DNA of 64,000 bases, from positions 124,001-188,000 of the forward strand of contig CALMII010000004.1 in the NCBI GenBank assembly GCA_937864115.1, given 5' to 3'. Positions 26,195 to 34,797 of the stretch are shown one piece after another. The first letter of the stretch is position 1; every line of letters starts with the position of its first letter. This stretch comes from an uncultured Steroidobacter sp. (lineage in GTDB: Bacteria > Pseudomonadota > Gammaproteobacteria > Steroidobacterales > Steroidobacteraceae). The notes under the pieces were generated by a model. The model saw only the letters and a list, made by a program, of their open reading frames with translations, was not told the DNA's origin and ran no database searches. The position numbers and the translations under genes are program-made.

Positions 26195-26231
26195 GCACGG
26201 ATTTCTGGTGGAAACTACCAAAAATGCGTGC
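26195..26231. promoter_or_regulatory. 37-bp palindrome between parA and repA
   Basis: Arms at 26195-26211 and 26215-26231 match 14 of 17 positions around an AAA centre; the core is CTGGTGG-AAA-CTACCA. It lies between the divergent parA and repA starts, and covers the alternative repA ATG at 26224. Probable operator for ParA (which has an HTH) or RepA, controlling both genes. Confidence 0.55.
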
Positions 26232-26274
26232 AGAGGGATACACAGGCCGGACGCACGTGCAAGAAAAATCCACC

Positions 26275-27369
26275 ATGAGGGCGCTAGGGGAGGTGATCGG
26301 CGACAAGCTGATCGTTCCTCAACCGGTCGACCCCGAGGCTCGGGCGCAACTAGAGGAGCGCACAAAGCAGGCGTTGAACGGCGGATGCACGCGCTATGAC
26401 GCGTTCCTGATGTTGTCGCGCTTCTTCGATCCACGAGTGGTGCGCGAGGTGTTTCCCGAGTTCACCGCACCGCGCGCCGCGCCAGCCGGAAACAACGCCA
26501 CCGCGCTCGCCGTGCCCCAGCAGACTCCGACATCGACCCTCAGCCGCTGCGAGCAGGACGAACTGGCGTTCCAATATGTGCCGCTCATTCAATGCTCGTT
26601 CCCGCACAGCGACGTATCGCCGGCGAATGCGTTCACGCGACGCAATGGCCGGTTGGAACTCACGATCGCGACGAGCCGCGTTGAGCTCGGTCTTCCGTAC
26701 GGAACGCCCGCACGACTTCTGACGATCTTCATCACGACCGAAATCGTTCGGACGCGGAGTAGGGAAGTGTGGCTCGGACGATCTCTTCAGGACTTCCTCA
26801 AGAAAATCGGTGTCCCTATTACCCGCGGCGAACGTGGATCCATGGCGATGTACGCCAACCAGTTGCAGCGTCTCATCCACACACAATTCTCGATCAACGA
26901 GACCATGGAGGACGGTGCAGGGAGGCAGGGTCTGCGGTTCAGGCAGACACTTCTGTTTGAAGACGGTCTGCTTTGGTGGGACGATGACTTCGTCACGAGT
27001 AGCGGCAGCACACTGCTCGTGCACGACGGCGTGTTCCAGTCAATGCTCGAGCGCTCCGCACCGCTGCAGGCATCCGCAATCCAGGAGCTGCGCAAGAGTC
27101 CGATGGACTTGGACGTCTACGCATGGCTCGTCCATCGCTTGTACACCCTGGGGCGTCCCTCGCGCGTGCTCTGGGACCAGCTCTCAGCGCAGATCGGTCA
27201 CACCTACACAGAGCTCCGCGTGTTCCGACATTGGTTCCTCAAATCGCTGCGCCGCGTGCACAGCGTCTATCCCGAGGCCAACTTCACCGTAGAGGACTCA
27301 GGCATCCTGCTCAAGCCTTCACGGCCGCATGTGCAGAACCGCGCTATCCGCGAGCTCCTCAAGAGCTGA
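26275..27369 (+). CDS. repA: RepA plasmid replication initiator
   Basis: 364 aa from the ATG at 26275. An ATG at 26224 would add 17 residues but lies inside the palindrome. The central part (RLELTIATSRVELGLPYGTPARLLTIF in two blocks, then VWLGRSLQDFLKKIGVP) and the C-terminal winged-helix-like part (DLDVYAWLVHRLYTL) match the RepA_C plasmid initiator family. It should bind iterons and open the origin. It is divergent from parA, and the repeats after its 3' end are candidate binding sites. No strong Shine-Dalgarno is seen at either start. Confidence 0.88.
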   Translation: MRALGEVIGDKLIVPQPVDPEARAQLEERTKQALNGGCTRYDAFLMLSRFFDPRVVREVFPEFTAPRAAPAGNNATALAVPQQTPTSTLSRCEQDELAFQYVPLIQCSFPHSDVSPANAFTRRNGRLELTIATSRVELGLPYGTPARLLTIFITTEIVRTRSREVWLGRSLQDFLKKIGVPITRGERGSMAMYANQLQRLIHTQFSINETMEDGAGRQGLRFRQTLLFEDGLLWWDDDFVTSSGSTLLVHDGVFQSMLERSAPLQASAIQELRKSPMDLDVYAWLVHRLYTLGRPSRVLWDQLSAQIGHTYTELRVFRHWFLKSLRRVHSVYPEANFTVEDSGILLKPSRPHVQNRAIRELLKS

Positions 27370-27921
27370 AGTTGCGTCCCGGAGCGCTTCCAGGCGCTGC
27401 TTTGAAACCTATCCGCTCCCAGCACTCACCGTCGAATCGGATCGATGCCGTTACAACCCTAACGGCACAAACAAAATTTCCGACGGCATTTGCGAGAAAA
27501 ACTCCAAGAAAATCAGCGGATTTCTTCGATCCGTGCATCGAGAAGGAATATTTTGGCGTGTTCTTGTAGTTCTAAGTCCGTGTTTTGTAAGGAACTGTTA
27601 GACATGCAACGCACATCTCTGACGCATTTCGTGGAATCTCTAACGATCAGCCAGGCCGTCTCTAACACCAAGCCGTTGAATCGCTACGGCAAACCTCCAC
27701 AAGTCGTTGATTACACGAGACAACCCCGTGCCTCCTATAGGCTCTCCCTGTATGTCCCCTTTAATAAAGCCTGTCTTGCCCGGACGATTTATATAGAGCT
27801 GGGCAAAAGCAAAGAGAGCAAGCGCAATCAAAGACGCGGAGGGGGAAGGACGGTTCGCACGCCAACAAGAACGCCGCCCGATGTTGGCGAGTCGATCGCA
27901 GTGGGCTGGGGAGGGGGCGAT
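27370..27921. other. Gene-free region after repA, candidate oriV
   Basis: About 550 bp with several A/T-rich tracts, for example 27471-27510 and 27758-27800. It contains iteron-like repeats (27615-27689). The open frame 27490-28065 shows no family features and low-complexity composition, so I do not call it a gene. Position beside repA and the repeats make this the best origin candidate. Confidence 0.55.
27615..27689 (+). repeat. Iteron-like repeats, 21-22 bp period
   Basis: ATCTCTGACG (27615), ATCTCTAACG (27636) and GTCTCTAACA (27658) start 21 and 22 bp apart. A degenerate fourth unit (ATCGCTACGG) begins at 27680, again 22 bp on. The two-helical-turn spacing places all units on the same DNA face, as in RepA-binding iterons. 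Confidence 0.55.
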
Positions 27922-28137
27922 CTACGTCAGTTCGAAGAACGCGCGAACACCTGTCGCGAACGGTCGCCGACCGTGTTCTCTACGACCTCCCAACTGTGGA
28001 GGCCGAATCACGGATACCTTCGCGTGGGGGTCCTTGACAGCCTGGCGGATCGAGTCGAGCGTTGAATCCAGCATCGGTTCTTCGAACTGACGCCGCACGG
28101 CGTCGGTTGCGGAGGTCAGATCAATCACTATTCGCAT
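27922..28137 (-). CDS. Small hypothetical protein
   Basis: 71 aa from an ATG at 28137 (MRIVIDLTSATDAVRRQFEE). The N-terminal half looks like a normal beta-alpha fold and the C-terminus is basic. A weak GGGG ribosome site precedes the ATG; a start at 28221 would add an unlikely N-terminus. It is convergent with nothing nearby and divergent from csrA. No family recognised; could be a shadow frame. Confidence 0.4.
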   Translation of the reverse strand: MRIVIDLTSATDAVRRQFEEPMLDSTLDSIRQAVKDPHAKVSVIRPPQLGGRREHGRRPFATGVRAFFELT

Positions 28138-28329
28138 CTGAGACCCCAGGTTGGACGGGGTCTTAAACAGTACGCCATGGCATTGGCGCAGCTGGCATGG
28201 AAAACTGCCGAAATAGGCCACTTATTCGAACATGCGACGGCCTTGGCCCGTGATACACGTCTTCTGCGAACTGCGGTTCATGGATCGTGTTCTGGTCAAC
28301 CTATAACGACAGATACAAGGAGACGTTAG

Positions 28330-28518
28330 ATGCTCATCCTCACTCGGAGAGTCAGCGAGACAATCAAAATCGGCGACGACATCGAAGTCACCGTGCTTGG
28401 GGTGAAAGGAAACCAAGTGCGTGTGGGCGTCAAAGCGCCGAAGGAAGTCAGCGTTCATCGGGAAGAAGTGTACGAGCGCATTCAGCAGGAAGAGGCTCAC
28501 GCTAGAAAGCGAGCCTGA
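28330..28518 (+). CDS. csrA: CsrA, carbon storage/translation regulator (copy 1)
   Basis: 62 aa with the full CsrA sequence: start [20 protein letters not shown]-binding ends Leu4/Arg6 and [10 protein letters not shown] with the conserved Arg44-equivalent. An AAGGAG ribosome site precedes the ATG. CsrA binds GGA motifs in hairpin loops of mRNAs and controls translation and stability. A second intact csrA lies at 51732 and a degenerate one at 54212. Plasmid copies may act on element transcripts or on the host network. Confidence 0.95.
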   Translation: MLILTRRVSETIKIGDDIEVTVLGVKGNQVRVGVKAPKEVSVHREEVYERIQQEEAHARKRA

Positions 28519-28531
28519 AGTTCTCAGCCTC

Positions 28532-28571
28532 CCATAAAAAATGGGGTGGCGAGCATCGCGCTCACCACCCC
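28532..28571 (-). terminator. Rho-independent terminator ending the CobT-like operon
   Basis: Read on the minus strand after the stop at 28583: a GC stem (GGGGTGG..GAG / CTC..CCACCCC, 28543-28571) is followed by ATTTTTTAT. The same stem could slow readthrough from csrA on the plus strand. Confidence 0.75.
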
Positions 28572-28582
28572 GATTTCAGTTC

Positions 28583-30247
28583 CTATGCTGCTCGTGGTCG
28601 CGTCATTGCGTCCTGCAGCATCTCAAACATCACCGGCGCCAGTTCCTCCATTCGCTGGATTGTCCGCGAGACCGGAAAGATCTCCGAAATCCCGGGCACG
28701 TTGATGCCTATCCCATAGACCTCAATGTTGCCGCGCCAACAGCGCTTTACAGTCTCGATGCATCCCTGACACTGCGACGCTGGCGGCTCACCGTCAGTGA
28801 AGACCATGAGCATCTTGCGAGGCTCATCACGCGCGTCGAGTTCCGCCGCACACCACAGCATCGCTTCCAACATTGGCGTTCCACCGCAGGCTTCAACGCC
28901 GCGGTGGCGATGCGCAGTTTTCGACAGCTGTTCGCGAAAGCTCGTGAGAATCTCCACGTCGGAGTCGACGCCAGGAAAAACGCAGCTCATCACGCTGACT
29001 CCGCGAATCGAGTCCAATGCCGAACTGCACGCCAACGCCGCATCGAGCGCGAATCCCATCGAGCTCCTCATCGAACCCGATCGGTCGATCAACACCGTGA
29101 CCGCAGTGTTGATGTCCTTGCTCATCGTTTTGCGTTTGAAGACCCGAGGATCTCCCAACACTGCTTTCACAAATCGACGAGGGTCCGTTCGAACACCTTG
29201 CCGCTTGTACCGCACCTGCGAGAGTCGCGAGGACTCCACGAAGGCGCGCAGCCGAGTGCGCAGCGCGCAGGTCGCGCCGGCCACTTCAGCCAGCACCGCC
29301 GCCGGCGAGAGAGCCGGCTCGGTCAACGGTGTGGTCGCCCGACCCACGTCAGCGCCGGCGCCCGCTTTCTTTACCGCGTCCGCCGCTTGCTCACTGAGCG
29401 CCTGGCCAGCGAGCTCGCCGGTACCAGGCGACGGCGCACCCGTGTCGCACAGCATCTCACGCAGCGAGTCTCTGCCAGGACCATCCTGCCCTGATCCACT
29501 CGCGTTTCCACTCGTCGGATCGGTGGGCCCCGATGCAGTGCCGTCGTTGCCACCGGCCGGTTCCTGTCCATCCTGTTCGCCCGTACCTGAGCCAGCAGGG
29601 GAGGGCGGTGGCGGTTCCTTTGCTTCCTCTTCGATGATCTCCACGACCGCTTGAGCCAGTTGCAACGCGTCTTGCGACGTTTGCAGCTGTGCCGTACGAC
29701 CGATTGCCGCACCGATTCGGATGCACGCGCTCTTGGGAAAAGTCGCGCGGCAAATGCCCTCTGCAGTTTCCGCATGTTCGGCCAACGCGTCCTGTCCCAG
29801 AAGCTCATTGCGCAGGCGAAAGGCGATGTACTTCCCCAGTTTCTCGCGCGCGCTCGACTGGGCAGTTGGAGCCGCCAACTGGCCAAGAGATACGAGCTTC
29901 CCAACCAACCTCTTCAGATTAGTCTCGAATCCCGGGTACTCCTGACCGAGTGCCTTCTCGATTCGGATGTCCTCGAACGTGTTCCACAGTTCATGCTCGA
30001 GCGGTGTCCTCGGATGGACCTCCGTCGTGTAGCGAACATGCGCTGCCTCGTGCTCGAGGAATCCAAATGCCAACACTTCCACGTCGGGATCCTCGAACGG
30101 CAGTGTCGGCAGCACGATGGTTTGCCCATCAGTACGCGCCTCTTCACCGCCGATGCGAACATCCACCTTCATCGACCGACCAATCGCTTTCGCGACGATC
30201 GGAAGCGCCGACTGAATTGTCTGAGCGCGTCGTATCGAACCACTCAT
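28583..30247 (-). CDS. CobT-like von Willebrand A protein with an HEAAH motif
   Basis: 554 aa. The N-terminal part holds a zincin-like HEAAH (residues 66-70, in FLEHEAAHVRYT) with an Asp/Glu-rich follow-up (LWNTFEDIRIEKAL). The middle (about 215-290) is a Pro/Gly/Ser-rich acidic linker. The C-terminal vWA domain has the MIDAS motif DRSGSM near residue 387, then GGTPMLEAM and VFTDGEP. This is the architecture of CobT-like proteins that pair with a CobS-like AAA+ ATPase, encoded here at 32239-33246. Element-borne pairs of this kind occur in SXT-like ICEs and are not thought to make cobalamin. Last gene of the minus-strand block. Confidence 0.82.
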   Translation of the reverse strand: MSGSIRRAQTIQSALPIVAKAIGRSMKVDVRIGGEEARTDGQTIVLPTLPFEDPDVEVLAFGFLEHEAAHVRYTTEVHPRTPLEHELWNTFEDIRIEKALGQEYPGFETNLKRLVGKLVSLGQLAAPTAQSSAREKLGKYIAFRLRNELLGQDALAEHAETAEGICRATFPKSACIRIGAAIGRTAQLQTSQDALQLAQAVVEIIEEEAKEPPPPSPAGSGTGEQDGQEPAGGNDGTASGPTDPTSGNASGSGQDGPGRDSLREMLCDTGAPSPGTGELAGQALSEQAADAVKKAGAGADVGRATTPLTEPALSPAAVLAEVAGATCALRTRLRAFVESSRLSQVRYKRQGVRTDPRRFVKAVLGDPRVFKRKTMSKDINTAVTVLIDRSGSMRSSMGFALDAALACSSALDSIRGVSVMSCVFPGVDSDVEILTSFREQLSKTAHRHRGVEACGGTPMLEAMLWCAAELDARDEPRKMLMVFTDGEPPASQCQGCIETVKRCWRGNIEVYGIGINVPGISEIFPVSRTIQRMEELAPVMFEMLQDAMTRPRAA

Positions 30248-30257
30248 ACATCACCTC

Positions 30258-31244
30258 CTAGAACCACAATCCGGACGCCGGCTCCACCACAGGGGGAAGG
30301 GCAGGGGTGCGAATCGGAGGTTCATCGAACTCCAACTCGGTCTCGATCGGTTCGATCAGCGCGCGATGTGAGGTGGGGGTCGACACATCACTGACACCCG
30401 TCGTGCCACCGCGAAGCACTGCATCGCCGTGTGCGCACATCGCATTAGCGGATCGCAGTAGGGACAACAGTCCCACAACCGCAAACAAGTTGGCTCCATT
30501 GATCTCTCCATGCTTCGGCATGGTGCCGAGCACATTTCGAATCTGAGCGATCACCGGCCCGATGCGCGGATCCAGGTACTGCAAGGCTTCCAGCTTGCGC
30601 TCGATCGAGAAGATCGGACGCAAGGCCTTTTGGCCCACAACATCACGGTTTTCGTACGAGCGCTTCCAGGCCTCCTCAGCTTCCGCTTCGATCTCCTGGA
30701 ACAACTGGCCTGCCAGTCCGCCAATCGCTCGACCGAGACCGCTGTTCACCGTGTCTGCCACATCGCCGGAGACAGGCTGAACACGAAACACCTCGTATCC
30801 AAACTGAAGCCGGCCGGCCACGTATCCGATGTCGGGCAATGCCCGTTCAATCGCTGCACTCCACTCCGAGTGCTTGCTCTTCCAGTCTTCGATCTCGGAT
30901 CGAAGCGAGTTCACGAAGGCCTGTGCCTTAGTGGCGAACTCCTTGCTGAGTGTGTCGAGCTCCGAGGTGAGCTTCGGCAACACATCGTCGTTCGTGGCGT
31001 ATCCGCCAAGAAATCGAACGCACAAGCGATGACACGAACGCTCGGCGGCTCGTTTGAGATTCTTGAGCTCATCGAGCTTCGCCGGGTCGCACAGTTTCAA
31101 GCTCCCTAGTGACGCTACCGTCTTGGGGGGAAGTTTCGTCGCGACATCGCCGAAGTCCTCAGCCTTCAGCCGCCGCTGTCCAGTCCACAACGAAATCGAC
31201 AACTGGATGCAGACCGTCTTGTTCAAAACAGCCATCGTCGACAT
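30258..31244 (-). CDS. DUF3150-family protein
   Basis: 328 aa from the ATG at 31244, with a GGAGG ribosome site. The start (VLNKTVCIQLSISLWTGQRRLKAEDFG) matches the DUF3150 pattern. Helical segments with charged residues follow, and the C-terminus is Pro-rich. DUF3150 genes accompany CobS/CobT-like genes in conjugative elements and phages; the function is unknown. It ends 10 bp before the vWA gene. A hairpin-rich leader precedes it. Confidence 0.78.
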   Translation of the reverse strand: MSTMAVLNKTVCIQLSISLWTGQRRLKAEDFGDVATKLPPKTVASLGSLKLCDPAKLDELKNLKRAAERSCHRLCVRFLGGYATNDDVLPKLTSELDTLSKEFATKAQAFVNSLRSEIEDWKSKHSEWSAAIERALPDIGYVAGRLQFGYEVFRVQPVSGDVADTVNSGLGRAIGGLAGQLFQEIEAEAEEAWKRSYENRDVVGQKALRPIFSIERKLEALQYLDPRIGPVIAQIRNVLGTMPKHGEINGANLFAVVGLLSLLRSANAMCAHGDAVLRGGTTGVSDVSTPTSHRALIEPIETELEFDEPPIRTPALPPVVEPASGLWF

Positions 31245-31333
31245 TGAGATAACCTCCGTCGAATGCATAGGCGTGAGAGCACGACAAGGGCTTGCGCATT
31301 GCCCTCTCATGTTCTCGGATGGGGGAAGCGGAT

Positions 31334-31484
31334 GAGTGCGAACGCACTCGACCGCGGAACAGGCTGGTTGTTTAGCGTAGCCAGCGACTACGACGAATCA
31401 CTCATTGAGTGAATCGGATCTCTTTCCAAATCACGCAGCATCGTGCGATTTGGAAAGAGGATCGCTCGCGGGTGCGAGCGATCC
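31334..31484 (-). promoter_or_regulatory. Intergenic hairpin module A
   Basis: Five hairpins lie in the 252-bp gap before the DUF3150 gene. In minus-strand order: H1 GC stem 31459-31484 (11-bp arms); H2 long stem with arms about 31417-31432 and 31447-31463, sharing bases with H1; H3 31397-31413 (CACTC-ATT-GAGTG); H4 31368-31392, the conserved element (CGTAG/CTACG stem, 7-nt loop, flanked by TTGTTTAGCG on the given strand); H5 31334-31349 (GAGTGC-GAAC-GCACTC). The same order recurs at 36749-36921 and 39897-40098. H1/H2 may terminate the upstream transcript; H3-H5 would lie in the leader of the next. Confidence 0.6.
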
Positions 31485-31496
31485 TTTGTCCCAGTT

Positions 31497-32234
31497 CTAG
31501 AACCAAATGCACTTGTCAGCGCCAGTCGATGCAATCTCGACCAACGAGACTCTTCCGATGCAAAGATCCAGTCGCATCCCAAGCGCTTGCACGAGTTCCT
31601 GATCGAACACATGCGCGCCAAAGACGCGATCATCAGCAGCGAGTTGAGGGTTCTGCAGTTCCTCATCTCCCATGCACAACCCAAAACGGTCGGGAAACAC
31701 GCGGCGCAGTCTCAGCAAAATCAGTAGCGGAACGAGCTGATTGCGATCAACGCTTCCGCCGCCTCGATCGTCCATGATGCCGTTGCTGTAGCCAAACGCC
31801 CAAGTCCGATGTCCGGCTACCGAGATCGTGCACGACGCACCATCAAACAGTACATCGCAGGGCAGCGGACCCTCATTCAGTCGCTCAGCGATCCACGCAA
31901 GCTCGTCATGGATCTTGCTTCTGGAAATCCTCGCGGATATCTCCCAGAAGACCTGAACAGCCTGCTTCTTTTCTAAGGTTACGCCACGTCCGTCAAAGTG
32001 ACCCTCTCCGAGCAGCACGTAACCCTCGCGAAGCTTATTCGCTACCCTTGTGCGAACCTCAGCGTCCGCCGTTTGTCCCGTCGGCAGCGGAATTTCTCGC
32101 AACCGAAGCGGGCGATCCTTCGCCCCGAATCGGACTCTGACGTGACCATCACTAGACACGCCAATGGCCCACAACTTGCCGCCGCTGACGCTGTCTGACT
32201 CGTAGACTTGATACTGCGTCTTATCGTCGGCCAT
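31497..32234 (-). CDS. WGR-like domain protein, function unknown
   Basis: 245 aa. The N-terminal 50 residues (YQVYESDSVSGGKLWAIGV, then VRVRFGAKDRPLRLREI) resemble a WGR-type nucleic-acid-binding module, though the family Trp-Gly-Arg is only approximate. The rest is mixed alpha/beta with no motif I recognise. It starts four bases after the CobS-like gene ends and is probably co-transcribed with it. Hairpin module A follows its stop. Confidence 0.6.
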   Translation of the reverse strand: MADDKTQYQVYESDSVSGGKLWAIGVSSDGHVRVRFGAKDRPLRLREIPLPTGQTADAEVRTRVANKLREGYVLLGEGHFDGRGVTLEKKQAVQVFWEISARISRSKIHDELAWIAERLNEGPLPCDVLFDGASCTISVAGHRTWAFGYSNGIMDDRGGGSVDRNQLVPLLILLRLRRVFPDRFGLCMGDEELQNPQLAADDRVFGAHVFDQELVQALGMRLDLCIGRVSLVEIASTGADKCIWF

Positions 32235-32238
32235 GGCA

Positions 32239-33246
32239 TCACACTCCCGGGCTTTCGCCGAGCTTGCCCTTCACGATCTCCTCGATCGCGCGACGCACCC
32301 CCGGATGACCATCGGCGGCATTCAACAGTGCTCGATCCAACGCCATGAGCACCGGGCTCTGACCTTGGCTTGCAGCACCGCGATACAGCCACGACATCCG
32401 CGCCCACCTCACAAGGGAACGCGTCGACATGGTCAGCGGCAGCGCCTGATTCGCATCCGACTCGCCCATGAAGGCAAGTCGAATCTCATTCGCCACGTCC
32501 ACCATGGCATCCGTGAGTTTGCGGCCCGTCGATGTGCCCGCGATCTGCGGCACGATCTTGGCGAGCAGATCCCTCTCGGTTTGCGCATCCATGTACGGAA
32601 CCCGGATCTTCCAGAACCGATCCACGATCGCCAGATCCTGTTGAGTTGCACTCACGTAGAGTCCGTGAGGGTCACCCATCAGGTTCGTGTTCGACGTCGC
32701 AAGGACTCGGAAGAACTGCGATGGCTTGATGACCTCCAGACCTCCAATGCTCACGGTCAACGGTCGACCTTCGAGCACTTCATACAACCCGACGAGCATC
32801 CCGGGGTCCGCACGATCGATCTCGTTCGGACAAAAGATGCCCGGATATCCGTCCGCGCCCATCGCGAGCGGCAGCCATGAGAACGAGGGAATCGTGCTGC
32901 CACCGGCGAGATCCACTCGCGTGACCAGCTCCTCGAACTCCGTCGTGCGTACGATCGTCTTCTCGTACATCGGAATGTTGAGCGCCGCGCAAAAGTTTTT
33001 CGCAGCGCCCGACTTACCGGTGCCCGTGTGGCCAAAGAGCAGCGCGGGATCCTTGCCACCGTCTTGCCACCAAATCACGAGATCGCGCAACACATTGCGA
33101 TCCCAGACCCACTCCGGATCTCGATCCGGCACAAACGGGCATTCACTCTTTTCGAACCCCGTCACCTTGATCGTGTCGGGAAAGCGATCGCCGAAGGCCT
33201 CGCGCATCGAGTACTGCTTCACCTTCAAATGCATTAACTGATCCAT
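32239..33246 (-). CDS. CobS-like AAA+ ATPase (MoxR/CobS group)
   Basis: 335 aa from the ATG at 33246 (AGGAG ribosome site). Walker A is FGHTGTGKS (71-79). The Walker B position reads IFCPNEIDRADP, and sensor/arginine-finger regions follow (VLATSNTNLMGD; QQDLAIVDRFWK). The layout matches CobS/MoxR ATPases that work with vWA partners; the CobT-like gene is three genes downstream. Such pairs usually remodel or insert cofactors into a target protein. The target here is unknown, and no cobaltochelatase large subunit is encoded. Confidence 0.85.
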   Translation of the reverse strand: MDQLMHLKVKQYSMREAFGDRFPDTIKVTGFEKSECPFVPDRDPEWVWDRNVLRDLVIWWQDGGKDPALLFGHTGTGKSGAAKNFCAALNIPMYEKTIVRTTEFEELVTRVDLAGGSTIPSFSWLPLAMGADGYPGIFCPNEIDRADPGMLVGLYEVLEGRPLTVSIGGLEVIKPSQFFRVLATSNTNLMGDPHGLYVSATQQDLAIVDRFWKIRVPYMDAQTERDLLAKIVPQIAGTSTGRKLTDAMVDVANEIRLAFMGESDANQALPLTMSTRSLVRWARMSWLYRGAASQGQSPVLMALDRALLNAADGHPGVRRAIEEIVKGKLGESPGV

Positions 33247-33280
33247 TGAAAAACTCCTCGATTCAAGAGATCGCGAGAGA

Positions 33281-33320
33281 GCTGACCGCAGCCCTTGCAA
33301 GGACGGCCGTTGCGGTCAGC
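33281..33320. other. Inverted repeat before the CobS-like gene
   Basis: Perfect 10-bp arms GCTGACCGCA (33281-33290) and TGCGGTCAGC (33311-33320) enclose two smaller palindromes (CTTGCAAG and ACGGCCGT). It lies in the 93-bp gap between minus-strand genes and could be an attenuator or processing site. A small CGAT/ATCG hairpin follows next to the ribosome site. Confidence 0.45.
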
Positions 33321-33339
33321 ACTCCCAGTTCTGGTTCGA

Positions 33340-33801
33340 CTACGTCAGACGTTCGGGCGCGAACATAAAGAGCACTTGCTCTTGCAGCTCCTCCGGATCC
33401 AAGCCCGCCGCGTAACAGCAGCTCTGGAAAGAGAAGGGGTCATCGCGCACCGCCGCGCGTGACTGCCGAAGGGGCTTTGCAACCCAGGCAATCAGTTCGC
33501 GGCGCATTTCCACCGAAGTGCGATCGTCATTCAGCGCTCTTAGCTGATCGACGAGCATGCGTTCGAGCAGCCCGTAGATCTCGTTCTCGCTCCAATCAAC
33601 GTCATTGAGTGGACAGGCCGGCAAGGGCAGCCCCATCTGTGGAGCAGCGGGCTCATCGGCCTCTGTTTCGTCAAGCACATTCACTTGAGCCACTCGCTCG
33701 CGGACGGAAACCGGCGGAGCGGCAATGACCGCGTCAGTTCCATTCGCGAGAGCAAACAGCTCGAGCTGGGGAAGTGCTTGAACACCCATCGTCGTACTCA
33801 T
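33340..33801 (-). CDS. Hypothetical protein in the CobS-like block
   Basis: 153 aa from the ATG at 33801, which has a GGAGGAACACTC leader; the open frame extends upstream over the Cas4-like gene. It has an acidic, Pro-containing N-terminal third and a helical C-terminal half (EIYGLLERMLVDQLRAL, then MRRELIAWVAKPL). A CC pair sits near residue 127. No recognised family. It lies between the Cas4-like and CobS-like genes and is likely co-transcribed. Confidence 0.6.
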   Translation of the reverse strand: MSTTMGVQALPQLELFALANGTDAVIAAPPVSVRERVAQVNVLDETEADEPAAPQMGLPLPACPLNDVDWSENEIYGLLERMLVDQLRALNDDRTSVEMRRELIAWVAKPLRQSRAAVRDDPFSFQSCCYAAGLDPEELQEQVLFMFAPERLT

Positions 33802-33847
33802 GAGTGTTCCTCCAGAAATCCAAGTGCGTTGCCGCACAGGCGGAAAT

Positions 33848-34714
33848 TCACGCGGACGCGCGTTCGTCCTTAGATGGAAAGAGCAGATCCTCTTCGTCGC
33901 CATCGACACAGTGCTTAGAGAAGTCGCACAGCTCACACGGGGTGTTGAACTGCATCCGCGAACTCTTCGGAAAGCGGCGGCGCCGGATGTCATCGGCCAT
34001 CCAGAACACCTTTTCCCTGTATTCGGAAATATCGAGCGGCGATCGACGGGCCACCATGACGGGTGCTTCGATCACCGAAGAATTTTTCCGTTTCAGAAAA
34101 TCCCAGAAGCCAAGCTTCTGAAGACGAGGGAGCCCAAGCAGCTCAGCGTTCGCATCAATCAGCATCTGATAACTCGTCAGCTGATCGGAGCGTCGCGTAT
34201 ACAACTCGGTGTGTGATGCTTGCGAGGACTTCACATCGACCACGCCGAGATCGCCATCTCGGTCATAGACCATCACATCGATGACGCCGTCATAGGCCAG
34301 CTCAACGCCATGCATCGAACCGAGCTCCATCGACAAGCGCACATCGATCAACGGTCGACTCTCGTGATCGAGCGCTACCTGAAAGCCCGTTTGATCCCAG
34401 GCCCCAGGAAGCTGCCGCAATAGATCGCTTCCCATCCGCTCGAAAACCTCTGGGGTTTGCGTGGCGGCATAGACGATCGGTGTGCTCTGCCGTTCGCGTT
34501 GCCACAGCGACTTAAAGGTCGCCACGGGATCCGGCAATGACGCGCCAGTCGCGATCGCGATGAGATAGTCTCGCGTCGCGCGATCCAGGCTCCTACCGAA
34601 TACGAAGTTCGCGGAAACGAAGCGGGGCTTAATCTTTGCCACGCTTTGATACCAATGCATCCGAGCGCAGTTGTCTCTCGCGACAACCTGACTCGCAGAT
34701 AGCCGCATTCGCAC
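33848..34714 (-). CDS. Cas4/AddB-like PD-(D/E)XK nuclease with a probable Fe-S cluster
   Basis: 288 aa. The nuclease core shows Asp146 (GVIDVMVYD), the DVK motif at 160-162 and a following QxxxY (Gln178-Tyr182). One Cys near the N-terminus (Cys16, DNCARMHWY) and three near the C-terminus (Cys260, 263, 269 in CELCDFSKHC) reproduce the 1+3 cysteine pattern that binds a 4Fe-4S cluster in Cas4 and AddB. No cas genes or CRISPR array are nearby. The gene occupies the place of the exo gene in SXT-like elements, next to a possible annealing protein, so a recombination exonuclease is the likely role. Confidence 0.78.
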   Translation of the reverse strand: MRMRLSASQVVARDNCARMHWYQSVAKIKPRFVSANFVFGRSLDRATRDYLIAIATGASLPDPVATFKSLWQRERQSTPIVYAATQTPEVFERMGSDLLRQLPGAWDQTGFQVALDHESRPLIDVRLSMELGSMHGVELAYDGVIDVMVYDRDGDLGVVDVKSSQASHTELYTRRSDQLTSYQMLIDANAELLGLPRLQKLGFWDFLKRKNSSVIEAPVMVARRSPLDISEYREKVFWMADDIRRRRFPKSSRMQFNTPCELCDFSKHCVDGDEEDLLFPSKDERASA

Positions 34715-34797
34715 AGGTCACCTCCATGCTTTGAAAGGAATGACGCACGGAGGGACCCGGCGGGTCGCCCCGCGCGGGGAAGAGGAAAAGGCCAGTG

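Noticed and set aside
27490..28065. 191-aa plus-strand frame after repA
   Set aside because: Overlaps the iteron-like repeats and has no family features or ribosome site; more likely origin DNA.
28583..33246. Cobalamin biosynthesis (cobaltochelatase) operon
   Set aside because: No CobN-like large subunit; CobS/CobT-like pairs in mobile elements serve other roles.
33848..34714. CRISPR-associated Cas4 locus
   Set aside because: No other cas genes or repeat array anywhere in the window; the nuclease sits in a recombination block.
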